The notes under the pieces: generated by a model | Told to the model about the DNA's origin: nothing | Seen by the model: the letters and a program-made list of their open reading frames with translations, nothing else | Database searches by the model: none | Translations under genes and position numbers: made by a program | In this document: one piece after another, positions 38,671-49,600 of the stretch | How the letters are laid out: each line of letters opens with the position of its first letter | Position numbering within the stretch: position 1 is the stretch's first letter | From: Anas platyrhynchos | Taxonomy: Eukaryota; Chordata; Aves; Anseriformes; Anatidae | Direction of reading: 5' to 3' | DNA: 64,000 nucleotides | NCBI RefSeq assembly: GCF_047663525.1 | Contig: NC_092588.1 | Location: forward strand, 101,513,001 to 101,577,000

Positions 38671-39517
38671 ATTTTTTGCCTGCAAACTTTTCATGCACTA
38701 AACATGAGTAAAAGAAATGCTCCACATACCTAGAAGGTCTTTGGGTACCTCGGCTTAGCTGCTGCCAGCCATGCCAGCATGCGTACTTCTGCAGCGCAAT
38801 CAATAATCTTATGCAGTGACTTTCTTAGAGAAGACAAGAAGAGCTAACAAAGTTTTTGTGGGCCTTCTTGTAAGGAAGGGATATTTCTTTTTCTGCTATG
38901 CTGGGCGTTCTGGGGGCCGAGGGGTAACGTGATATTTTCTCTGTTGCCTGGCAGTGTGCTTGACTGCAAATTGTAAATTACAGGGTTTGTAGCTGGGCAG
39001 CTGTAGCCTGCAGTCTGCTTGGGGACTACGTGTGCTGAACAGGGCAGGCGTTGTGCAACCTGTGGTGAAAAGAAAGCATTCAGCAGACTGTTTGCTGGGG
39101 CTGAGAAGGAAAACGGGCTGACCCAGACAAAGGAATTAAAGCTCCAAGAAGCCCAAGAACAAATGAGAGCTGTAGGGGAATGTTCTCTTGCTTATGCCTG
39201 CCTTCAAAGACATGGGAAACCTGTGGAGGATGAGCATAATGCCTAAAGCAGCACTAACAGCCTAGAGCACTGCAAGGACAACTGAAATGACTGGGTGCTG
39301 AGGCTGTGGGTGTTTTGTTGCTGCTGGGGGCCTGTCCCTGGGTGAATTCAGAGCTGGAAGAGGAGACTTGAAAGCTCAGAGGGGAGGCCTCGTGCCCTCA
39401 CACTGATACCTGGAGGAGAGGGTGGGCTGCCCACATGAGCCAGAACTTGTAAATGTCTGTTAGATAACACAGCAGAGACCGATCTGTGAAAGCAGGGATT
39501 GAAACAAACAGGCAAAT
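38671..39517. other. Spacer between two microsatellites, no gene seen
   Basis: Moderately GC-rich unique sequence with one 75-codon open frame (39019-39246) that has no recognised domain. Confidence 0.5.
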
Positions 39518-39618
39518 GGGGGGGGAAAAAAAAAAAGAAAAAGAAAAAGAAAAAGAAAAAGAAAAAGAAAAAGAAAAAGAAAAAGAAAAAGAAAAAGAAA
39601 AAGAAAAAGAAAAAGAAA

Positions 39619-39650
<32 letters not shown>

Positions 39651-39681
39651 GAAAAAAAAAAAGAAAAAGAAAAAAAAAAGA
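39518..39681. repeat. (GAAAAA)n polypurine tract, 164 bp without a pyrimidine
   Basis: G8, then A11, then tandem GAAAAA units with a few longer A runs near the end. There is no pyrimidine from 39518 to 39681. The Lys/Glu open frames across it are repeat translations. Such tracts can form triplex DNA and are length-unstable. Confidence 0.95.
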
Positions 39682-41721
39682 TAGGAATGGGAAATGTGGA
39701 ACAGGCCTACTCCAGGGTAAAGCCTAAAGCTAAACTTAAAATGCTTGAGTAAGGATGTATGTATGCATGTATGTATTATATCCTGGGAATTATATAGCCC
39801 TCAAGCTCCTCACTTTCCCTGCTCCAGGAAAATTGCTGCTGGGGTAATAGAAGGCAACAGTTCCTACAGACTTGTGCTATATATACCAGAGCTCAAAAAT
39901 GTCTCCTTTCTATACCTCTCTTCCTATACCTCACTACATCACTTCTGCTGAAACAGTGACAATCCAGAGATGGATTAATCCAGTAAGGAGCAAAGAAACT
40001 ATGGCCTTTTATGAACACCCTCCCATCTGTACCCGTTCTGTGCCCCATCACTCCTGTCCCCACTGCATCCCTTGTTACCAGACCGACAGCAGAGCTTGAT
40101 TGTGGTGCTGGGAGTCAGGTCATGGAGCTTCTTGCAACTGTCTTACCAAACGTGCTTACCAAGAGGTCCCTTCTAGCCTTAGTGGTATGAAAGGCAGATA
40201 TATCTTATGGCCTGAAAGGGGGAATGGATAGCCAGGGAACCCATTTTGCTAGGGACCCTGAATGAGCCAAGGCAGTGGAGATGAGGGCTAGCTGGGAGGA
40301 CAAGCAGGAGAACCTCAAAATACCGTCCAACTCAGCAAGGAAAGGCAAAGGGAATTCAATGCCAAGGAAAGCAAAACAATCATTGCTTTATGCATTAATA
40401 AAAAGGGTTGTGGACTAATATTATTTAGAGTGTTGCTGCGGTTTCAACAGACCTATCAAAATGACAGCTCAGTGTACACTAATGACTAAAATACCAAAAT
40501 CCAAATGTTCTCAAATTATTAGAACTGGAGAACAAAACATCAGACAATAATTATGTTTTGTACAAATTTGCAATGTATCTGTCTCCAGAATACCATGTGA
40601 AATCCTGCTCTCCCTCCATCTCAGGAGGATATAGAGTTGGAAAGAGTTTAGAGAGCAGGGAGAAGGATAATCAAACAATTTCTGTAGGAAGATGATATAT
40701 TAAAAGAGATGACTGAGATAGAGGACAATGAGAATTAATACAAGAACAAGAGTAAGAGAAACAGAGAGAAAACAAATTCAGAATGACTGTATGCAGGGCC
40801 TTGAGGGCACCAGTCAGTGTCAGTGGGCTTGACCAGCTCCACTGGGGTATGGGCCTCCCTGATGACCTCTGCCCATTGATCTAGGAGCTCCATTTAAGCC
40901 CAGGCTGTGACTTTTGGCCTTTGGCCATGTGTCCCGGGCAGGCCTGGGGACTACTCTCGAGTCCTGGCTCTGTAATCATGCTCACTATGGATGCCCTCAG
41001 CTCCTGGTTCATCCTCCTTCTTGCTGCAAGAATGCTCAGCATACCTATAAGTGTGTGAGTAGGTTGGAGATGTGTCACCAAGTCCCTGCTTGGATCTTGG
41101 GTTCACCCATAGCTGTGTATATCTGCATTATGTTAATCAGGGTGAGAAGGAGTTTTTGCCTGAGCCAAAATAGGTGTCTGTGCAGTTAGTACCTGAGTGA
41201 CTGGTGGGTCAACTGGGCTTGTATTCTGATGTCTTCGAAGTTTTGCATCAAGCCTTTGTATAGGGCAGTAAATAGGTTTCATCTCAGTCTTTGTGTTTTG
41301 GTGTGAATCCCCTATCAGCTTCAATGAGGATATGAAGCTTTGGACAAGAAGAGATCTTTGAAGTCTTAATTAACTTCTGGATTTGGTCTGTTCGCTGAAG
41401 CAGACAGTTTTTCAAGGTGTTCACCTCCTTTCCTCTTAGCTCTTCCCTTAAGAGGCATCTGAGCAAAGTAACCAGGTCTAGTATACAAGCAACAATTTCA
41501 GAAACAAGTGCCTATTTATGAACTATCAAATATGGCCAAGTGACAGACCAGATGCAATAGGATTTGAGTACAAAGTAGGGTAGAACTGGACTAAACAACT
41601 GATGGCTTCTGATCTCCTTCTAAATGTGTGTAAATGGTTTATGTAACTTCATTATAGTTGCTTAGTCTCATTAATAAAAAAAGCCCTTTTCTATGAAAGG
41701 ACTAGAATAAATATAGATAGG
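39682..41721. other. Intergenic DNA, no gene seen
   Basis: No recognised gene or repeat between the polypurine tract and the first CR1 of the tRNA-flanking pair. Open frames stay below 92 codons. Confidence 0.55.
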
Positions 41722-42268
41722 AATCACAGAATCATCTAGGTTGGAAGAGACCTCCAAGATCATCTAGTCCAACCTTGGCCTAACACTAACAAGTCCTCCA
41801 CTAAACCCTATCAATCCCCACCTCTCTACAGCCTCCTTTAATGTACTTATAAAGAGCGATAAGGTCACCCCTGAGCCTCCTCTTCTCCAGGCTGAACAAG
41901 CCCAGCTCCCTCAGCCGCTCCTCATAGGACTTGTTCTCCAGGCCCCTCACCAGCTTCACAGCCCTTCTCTGGACTCGCTCAAGCACCTCAATGTCCTTCT
42001 TGTAGCGAGGGGCCCAAAACTGAACACAGTATTTGAGGTGTGGTCTCACCAGAGCCGAGTACAGGGGACAATCACTTCCCTAGCCCTGCTGGCCACACTG
42101 TTTCTGATACAAGCCAGGATGCTGTTGGCCTTCTTGGCCACCTGAGCACACTGCTGGCTCATATTCAGCCGACTGTCCACCATCACTCCCAGGTCCTTCT
42201 CTGCCTGGCAGCTCTCCAACCACTCATCTCCCAGCCTGTAGCTCTGCTTGGGGTTGTTGTGCCCCAAA
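41722..42268 (-). mobile_element. CR1 LINE fragment, minus orientation, with internal deletion
   Basis: The 3' end at 41722 carries the reverse complement of the tail GATTCTGTGATT. The minus strand encodes the C-terminal part of the CR1 reverse transcriptase in two frames: [20 protein letters not shown] onwards (42267-42046), and after a frameshift [20 protein letters not shown] onwards (42040-41820). About 165 bp that the plus copy at 42706 still has, including the part encoding HWNGLPREVVE, are missing near 41820, so the reading jumps straight to the 3' UTR. It belongs to the same young-looking subfamily as the copies at 42706 and 55014. It cannot encode a working protein. Confidence 0.93.
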
Positions 42269-42492
42269 GGTATGAAGCTCTAATATTTGATACAAAACTC
42301 TTAATTAGAAGTGGTTACTTACTAACTCGTTTTCCTGAATTTTAAATTCTTGTGTCTCTTATATCTCCTACAACTTTTAGTTAAATTTTACCTCTTCCTT
42401 TGGACTATTAATTGAAGCCTGCTACAGACTTAGGTATTCCAACTCCTTATAAAGAAGGACAGGAAGGAAGTACATTAGAGCCCCGGTAGCAT

Positions 42493-42564
42493 GCCGTGAT
42501 CGTATAGTGGTTAGTACTCTGCGTTGTGGCCGCAGCAACCTCGGTTCGAATCCGAGTCACGGCA
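42493..42564 (+). tRNA. tRNA-His, anticodon GTG
   Basis: This is a complete 72-base cytosolic tRNA gene without an intron. The acceptor stem pairs GCCGTGA (42493-42499) with TCACGGC (42557-42563), followed by A as discriminator. The anticodon stem CTGCG/CGCAG encloses TTGTGGC, with anticodon GTG at 42526-42528. The T arm holds a perfect B box, GGTTCGAATCC, at 42543-42553. A T5 run at 42600-42604 is a Pol III terminator. CCA is not encoded, as expected in eukaryotes, and the essential extra 5' G would be added after transcription. All stems pair, so the gene looks functional. Short flanking inverted repeats occur (GGTAGC upstream and GCTACC at 42575-42580; GAGCCC upstream and GGGCTC at 42590-42595). 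It stands alone, between two opposed CR1 fragments. Confidence 0.97.
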
Positions 42565-42599
42565 TTGACCCGGTGCTACCACGGCACACGGGCTCCGAA

Positions 42600-42604
42600 T
42601 TTTT
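42600..42604 (+). terminator. Pol III terminator (T5) of tRNA-His
   Basis: TTTTT on the coding strand, 36 bases past the tRNA 3' end and the first run of four or more T downstream. It predicts a precursor with a roughly 36-base trailer, longer than usual. Confidence 0.75.
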
Positions 42605-42705
42605 GGCTGGTCCTACGGCCGTAGCTCTTATAATTATTTGATCACAGTCAGTTACACATTTCTTTTTTCTTTCTCCACTCCCACTGCTGCACTTGACTAG
42701 TCTTT

Positions 42706-43144
42706 CATTGAGGTGCTCGAGCGAGTCCAGAGAAGGGCGATGAAGCTGGTGAGGGGTCTGGAGAACAAATCCTACAAGGAGTGGCTGAGGGAGCTGGGTT
42801 TGTTCAGCCTGGAGAAAAGGAGGCTCAGGGGTGACCTTATCGCTCTTTATAAGTATATTAAAGGAGGCTGTAGTGAGGTGGATGAGGGGGAGCGAGTTGA
42901 AGTTGTGCCAGGGGAGGTTTAGGTTGGATATTAGTAAGAGCTTTACTGAGATGGTTGTGAGGCATTGGAATGGGCTGCCCAGGGAAGTGGTAGAGTCACC
43001 ATCCCTGGAGGTCTTTAAAAGACATTTAGATGTAGAGCTTAGTGATAGGGTTTAGTGGAGGACTTGTTAGTGTTAGGTCAGAGGTTGGACTAGATGATCT
43101 TGGAGGTCTCTTTCAACCTAGACAATTCTGTGATTCTGTGATAT
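42706..43144 (+). mobile_element. CR1 LINE fragment, plus orientation, 5'-truncated
   Basis: The copy starts within the reverse-transcriptase C terminus ([20 protein letters not shown]) and continues into [14 protein letters not shown]. After an internal rearrangement it reaches the conserved RHWNGLPREVVESPSLEVFK, the 3' UTR, and the terminal ATTCTGTG repeats at about 43127-43142. Its first 173 bases (42706-42878) align to 41821-41993 of the minus-oriented neighbour with about 12 differences. Frameshifts between the two open segments (42713-42922 and 42831-43055) show it is dead. Confidence 0.94.
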
Positions 43145-44769
43145 ATTAACACTCATTCTCTTTTAAAGTAACAAAAAGGTGCAAATAGTGTTTTTGTTTG
43201 TTTGTTTTACTCAGACTACAAATCTCTTTTCAGTGGTAAAAGCTTTCTTGACTGGGATAAAAAATTGTGTCCAGTCATGTGAGCAGTTAGTGCACTGGGA
43301 TGGGTGTTGCATCCTAGGAGCACTGGATCCCCCGAGTTGTTCGTCAGTAGAAAGGATAGCTACAACGATAGTCTGCTTCAGGCTCACTAGGAGAAAAATG
43401 GTTTTGTTTGTGTGATAGTCTACATAGGCTTCTTGGTGGTTTTACAGGCTCCATTTTTCTGCCTTAAACTGCTTGGGTATTGAGTATCTATTTAGTAACT
43501 TTATGATAAATTCTATTCTGAAAGATCCTAGAAGATTTAGTTATTGCTTTCCCTTCTTTGAACCTACAGACTGAATTTTAAAGTACTAGAGTGAAAATGC
43601 AATGTGTGATTTTTTTTAACTCCCCAGTTTAACCAAAATGAAGTAAAAAGCTTGCCTTATCAAAAGAATGTGGAGTTAGACATTCCCAGAAGAGTATATG
43701 TTTTCTTGTTCTTGGTTTTAGAAGTTGAATCCTTAAGGGAGGGAACACTACAGTTAAGTTTCTTTCCCAAGAGACCAAATGCTGCCTTCTCTTCTGCATT
43801 TTTTAAGATTTTAAAGTACCAGCTGCTGTCTTCATTTATTTTTATTTTTTATTTTTTTTTGGTTTGAGCTGATGGTAAGTAGTTCAACTAAAGCAATGAA
43901 TCATTCATGCTGTTTTTTGGAGAGCCTAAAGTTATTTCATGAATTTCTGGATTTATTAATTTCATAGCTGCATCTTCAAGTACTAATTTAAAAGAACTAC
44001 AATTAAATTGGGACATAGGGCCAGCCTGCTTTCCTCTGAATTCAGTTGAGAAACCTGTCTTTAAAAACAAACTTAGGAAATTACTATTGTAAAAGATAAC
44101 TTAGTGCAGGTGATTGTTCAGTGTGGTAATACAGTGAAAGGAGATCTAAATAATAGAATTAAATGAAGCTAAAAGAATCTAGCTTGAGTACTTTCATGAA
44201 ATCACTTTACTGTTTCAAAGATGACTCCAGTTTATATGTCAGAAGCAGGCAACAGTGCCTCCTGTGTTGATATTTGTTTCTGAATAGATTAAAAACACTA
44301 AATGTCTGTAGATCATCTCAAACTCGTACCACCCAGGCTGTAGTAAACTGTAATCTGAGCACTGAAATGGGATGTAATAGCTTTTAAGAACCTGGTCTGC
44401 AACTGAAGGTTGAACTGTGCTAGAGACCTTGCTGCAGGCAGGATTTTCCTACAAGGTGTGCTTTTCTGTTTTATGTAGCCTTATTTTGTAACCTTCTACA
44501 AGTGATCTATTATCTATCCATTTCTTGCTAGCCATGGGTGTCTTGTAAAGCTAACTTCTCAGGAATACTTGCAGAGTAACTTACATCTTGCAGAGCAAGA
44601 TGTGTATTTTGCAGAGCAAGATGTGTATTAACTTGAAATACTCTAAGGGGACAGGCTGTACTCATTGAGTTTAAGTATGTGCTTCCAGAGGTGTTAACTG
44701 TTGCTCTGTGCTTTCTGTGGGCATATCTTCCTACCCTTGTCAGAAAGGGAGTAGCATGGATTTCAAATC
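43145..44769. other. Intergenic DNA, no gene seen
   Basis: AT-rich unique sequence. It includes a short perfect 20-bp tandem duplication (44588-44628) and no supported gene. Confidence 0.55.
44588..44628. repeat. 20-bp direct tandem repeat, two exact copies
   Basis: TTGCAGAGCAAGATGTGTAT occurs at 44588-44607 and again at 44609-44628, one base apart. A partial third copy (CTTGCAGAGTAA) lies just upstream near 44567. Confidence 0.9.
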
Positions 44770-44885
44770 TCATTTTACTCCTGAGCACACTCAGGCATGG
44801 AAAGACACAAGTGAGCTGCCTGAGGTGGTGCAGAAAGTTTGTGATGGTCATGAAGAGAGTTCAGAAGTCAGTCTCTGGCCCTAAG
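44770..44885 (-). repeat. MIR/CORE-SINE-like remnant, minus orientation
   Basis: CATTTTACTCCTGAG, ACTCAGGCATGGAAAG, AAGTGAGCTGCCTGAGGTGG and GCAGAAAGTTTGTG run in the order of the reverse-complement MIR consensus (CATTTTACAGATGAGG, ACTGAGGCACAGAG, AAGTGACTTGCCCAAGGTCA, CAGCAAGT). It is one of the better matches in the window. Confidence 0.6.
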
Positions 44886-47800
44886 ATGAACAGCTTGCTC
44901 TTTCTATACAGAAACAAGAAACAGGTTGCTTCATGATTAGCAGCAAGCCCAGACATCTCTTGATCTCTGTTTTTTCTGCCTAAAGGTAGTAGAAATGGAT
45001 TGTGGGGTTGTTTCTTCTCTGTAATACATTTGTGGTCTAGCCCTGTAAACACTGACATGAGCAGGCCACAATCAAAACATTTCAAAACACTTAACTGCAG
45101 TCTACAAATAGAGAAGTCAGGCAAATACATTGAACCACAGACAAGCCTCCGAGAGTGATTAGTCTGAAACCGTCTGTAAGTGTAGGCTACACTCCACTGG
45201 TGGCATCTCAGGGACTTGATCTGAAAGAGATGGTGACATCTAGATTGCACAGCAGGGATGACTTGGAGAAATAACTCTGGCTTAGCTGTTAATGGTGATC
45301 ATACAGTGCAGGTGCTAATTAAGAATATTTATCCCTTGTGTGGAACTGAGGTCACTTTAGCATTTGCTAGTGTCAGGACTGTGGTGGTACAACTTGGGAT
45401 GCTCTTGGAGGACTTCCCTAAGGCTATAACTTTGACTATACGCATAGCTCTTTGTTTCAGTAAAGCAGTAGCTGCTTTTTCATCAGCAGGGTCTTCTGTC
45501 AAGAGGATAAGGGCTCCAGAAAGTCATGTGGCTACAAAGGTCTTTACAGAATCTGCCTCCACCTTCTGAAATTGTGCTCCTGTGAAACTAGACAAGGTAC
45601 AAACACTTACCTGGCAATTGATATGCCATTGTCTGCTGGGCTGAGATATGATTTTCCCCGTCTATTTTCATTTAGGTTTAACTGGTTTTAGGTGTAATTT
45701 CTAAAGAGCCTTGTAAAACATGCACGGACTTCATTCATGATGCTGAGCACATAGCTATTATGTTACAGAAGATGAGTTTTGGAGATCTAGTCAATATACA
45801 GATGTTTATACAAATAGCAGAAATCACATCAAGCAGTCTTTGTTTATAAAATCGCCTTTTAAAGGGATATTAGACTGTTAACATCTTTATGTAGCAACTG
45901 GCACTGGTAGAAATTTACATGGAACTATATCTGTATGTTATACCATAGTAGATGCATATTCTACTTGCATAGCTTTAGTTCTCATTCATGTTTTCAGGTA
46001 GGCGTCATCTGTGGTTCTGAATTAGGAAAGTTCTTAAGTTGTATCTTTAGACATTAGTTTGCTGTGAAATAATCTTAGAGACATCAGAACCTCTGGCAAA
46101 TTTCAGTAATACTTGAGTTTTGTGTGCTTTACAGGTGATCAATATAAAAGTAGAAGAATAGAAACCCCATTTATACTGTAATATTCAGTTTCTTCATTGA
46201 AGCTTTTTGGTGATGATTCTTGATTCTTCAGTACATCTTCCTAGTTTCTAGGGAGAATGCCTTTAGCTTTCCTTGCAGCTCCAAGTCCTTTGATGTACTT
46301 CCATTGCGAGGCCTCTCAGATGGTAGGCTTGCTGTGGCCATCAAAAATACTGTTGCCTCATCTGTCTGCCCTGCCTTTTGCCAAGAGTAGGGGCATCACA
46401 ATGGGATGTGTCCAGCTCATTCACGCAGTTAAGTCTGGCATCTTAATGTGCATGCTTAATTTTACAATGCAATTGGACCTATCAATCTACAGTAGGGAGA
46501 TACTACACTGAACAGATTCTTTCTGCTGCTTGTTCATCAGACCTACTGAAGAGATCAAAAGATCAGTTTTGAAGATCAAAAAACTCAACAATATTTCCCC
46601 CCCCCTCAAATCACCTGAGACTTTCCCAGCAAATAGTGCTGTAGTAGTAGGTTTACACATTACAGTATTACCAGAAAATTCTCAGTGTGAGTTATTTGCA
46701 TATGCCTAATACAGCACTTCGTGTTTCTTTAAAAATACAGTTCATGAAAGTAGAAACTAACATGAGAATGAAGTACTGGTTTTTTTTTTTACTGGACTTG
46801 CATCAACATGCAAGATATAGTCCCAGGTATTCTGACAACAAATCTCATCAAACAGGAGGGATTGAATCCTCTGCCTCCCACTGAAGCATTTCTCAACATT
46901 ATATATAAGCAATACCTGACCCAGGTTACGCAGGAAAGGAAAAGCAGAAGTATATCTTGTACTTGAAAAGTCAGTGTGCAGTCCTTGTTTAAAGGATGCT
47001 TACACTAGATGTTCTTTCATCCGTAAGTTGATATGACTGCTATGATGTTTTAGATCTGTCCTAACAGTCTTTAGGTAAATAATAAAATCAGTTTATTACT
47101 TTCTAAACCATATATTAAAAACCACTTCCCAGACAAAGTTTTGCATTTGAACAGTCTGGAGCTAGAATGTAACTTTGGTCCCATTTTTACAGCCAAGTAT
47201 CAAATTGGTTAGGCATTTCATTCAACTTTGATAAGCAGCTTTTCTCTCTTATACTTGCCCCAATGTAGTTCATAATTTCTCTGTGGGTATCTACCTAAAC
47301 TCAGTGAACAGTTTTGTTAAGCTTTATACTAAAGTAAAATAAATGTCCTTCTTCTTTTCAACTGAGGTTTTTTAATGTTAAGTATGATTTCCGTGTGTCT
47401 GGAAAACGGAGGGATTTCTTTCCATAGGGCAGTTACCTTCAACAGGGGTACTGTTCTCCTCCGTGCTGGCCAAGCTCTTTAGCACAAGATTAGAGTTTCC
47501 CAAAATTTAGCCTTCCAAAGTTGGGAGGACAGGGAAAGTACAGATAAAGCAGAGTGGTAGTGTGGGAGAGGCCTCTGAATCACAACACTCATTAGCACAT
47601 CTATACCATGCAGCAGGGGAGGAAGCCTGATGTATAGGGTCTGCCCAAACTTCTAACACTAAAGCTGTTAGTCAACTAGTGCAATGTTGGATTTCTATCC
47701 ACCAGACAGAGAATACATGTATTTTATTTGTGACAAAACATCTCATTGTAATTTCAAAACCCACTATTCTAGAGTGATAGCACAATTGGAAAATGACACC

Positions 47801-49203
47801 AACTTAAATTACTACTTGTTGGCTCTTATGGTGCATTTGTAGTAATTACTGAGGGGGATTGTATGATTTCTTGGCTTTAACAGAATATTTCTAAGCAGGC
47901 AAGCTCTACCTTGCTGTGAAATCTACGAAAGCAAAGAAGAACTTTTACTAAAATTGTGTTTCAAAATCCACTTTGCCACAACCCCCCTTGTCACTAAAAT
48001 GCCAGCTTCACAGACATGAATGTGGCTAGCTTTATACCCAGGAGAGCTGATAATAGCAACACTTTAAAAATAAAATTGAAGAGGACACAGACACACCAGG
48101 ATCAAAACATAGAGTAGGTGGGGAACCCTAAAATCAATCTCTTTAGTGCTTGAATCTGGTGGAAAAGGGCAAAATATCTCTGGGCTTTTGGAACACTTAA
48201 CTTAGAGCAATTTGTTTTGACTTGGGGAGAAGAACCTGCTAGCTTTTGGCTGTCACCCCAGATAGGTCTTACTTTATTATTGTTAATAACTGAATATTCT
48301 GAAGCAGCAGATTTGGTCTTCTGCTCTACTTATCATTTAAGATGTACTCAGCCAAGATGAAAGGAAATTGGCAAATGTGTTTGTAGAGGAGGGACTTCAA
48401 AATGAATAAATAAAAAAGATTTCAAAGAATAATTCAACATGCTTTAATCTTTGGGAAGGGAAAAGGCTTCCCTCTTGAGTGGTGTGATCAGGAACGAGCA
48501 GATGCTTATGGATGCAACAAAGAAAATGTGTGATTTAGAAGTGCTGGCAGAGACCCTAACCCCTAAGTATCAATCTTCTCAAGAGGTCACCCCTCTATGG
48601 GCATCACTGAGTCTTGCTGGATATTCTCTATCTACCTAGATACTTACTGTAGGACAACCCACCTCCCCAAAATAGTGATCTTGCTATACCTATGGATTAT
48701 GGTACTGATTCCTGTGAAATTGGGGGTGGGGGGATATTTTAGTTTGAAATAACTGTTACATGATTTAAGAATATTCTTCTACTTGGAAGAAGCAAATAGA
48801 GCCCACCAGGAAGCGAGCTGTATGCATACCTATTTTGTATAAGTGAAAGGCACATGGATGCTACAACACTGCACTATATTTTTCATTGTATTACAGAAAT
48901 GAGTCTCTGCCCGGAGTTCAATAGTAAAAGCAACTCTGACTTGGATTCATTTATCTTATTTGATATTCAGGGCTCTTTAAATTTTAACTTGTTTTCCTTA
49001 ATGAAGCAACTGTATTAGCAGCCAGAGGTACCATTACAGATCAGATGTGCTACATCCTATATAGTATCTTGTGGAGCAAAAAATTATCCCAGCTGAATTT
49101 ATTTGTATAACTTGTGCAAAACTAGCATCTGGGGCCTTATTTCTCTGCCATATTAAGCAGCATTGTAGACAGGTTTTGGTGGAGCTGCTTCAGGCTAAGC
49201 TTC
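44886..49203. other. Intergenic DNA, no gene seen
   Basis: About 4.3 kb of AT-rich sequence without a recognised gene or interspersed repeat. Open frames of 129 codons or fewer have no domains. Confidence 0.55.
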
Positions 49204-49600
49204 TGTGGTGGTTTTACTCAGCTGGGCAGCTGAACTCCCCCTCCTCAAAGGGAGAGGGGGAGAAAATACAAGAACGGCCCAAGGGTTGAGATAAGGACAG
49301 GGAGATCACTCAACAACTGTCATCATGGGCAAAACAGACTCAGCATAGGGAGATTAATATAACTTATTGCATATAACTAACAGAACACCAGCTGCTGTAG
49401 CATAGTTTTTCCCTTTCTTAAATCTGCTCTCACGGAAGTGCAAACAACATCACTCACTGGCTTGGCTCTGGGCAGTGGCAGGTCTTTTTTGGATCCAGCT
49501 GGAACTGGCTCTTTCTGACGTGGGGCAGCTTCTGGACTCCTCACAGAAGCCACCCCTGCAACCCTCTGCTACCAAGCCCTTGCCACATAAACCCGATACA
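49204..49600 (+). mobile_element. Solo LTR of an avian endogenous retrovirus-like element, internally deleted
   Basis: The segment begins TGTGGTGGTTTTACTCAGC and ends AAACCCGATACA, the TG...CA form of an LTR. Internal phrases such as GGGTTGAGATAAGGACAGGG, GGGCAAAACAGACTCAGC and CACAGAAGCCACCCCTGCA match a long, multi-copy avian LTR I recall from bird genomes; I cannot name the family with certainty. The flanking pentamers are GCTTC (49199-49203) and GCTTA (49601-49605), an imperfect 5-bp target-site duplication, the size typical of ERVL-type elements. Compared with longer copies from memory, the middle is missing. No gag, pol or env sequence is attached. Confidence 0.75.

Noticed and set aside
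38539..38733. Phe/Ile/Leu/Tyr-rich open frame resembling a membrane segment
   Set aside because: It is the translation of the (TTTTA)n microsatellite.
39486..39752. Open frames rich in Lys and Glu
   Set aside because: They are only the translation of the (GAAAAA)n repeat.
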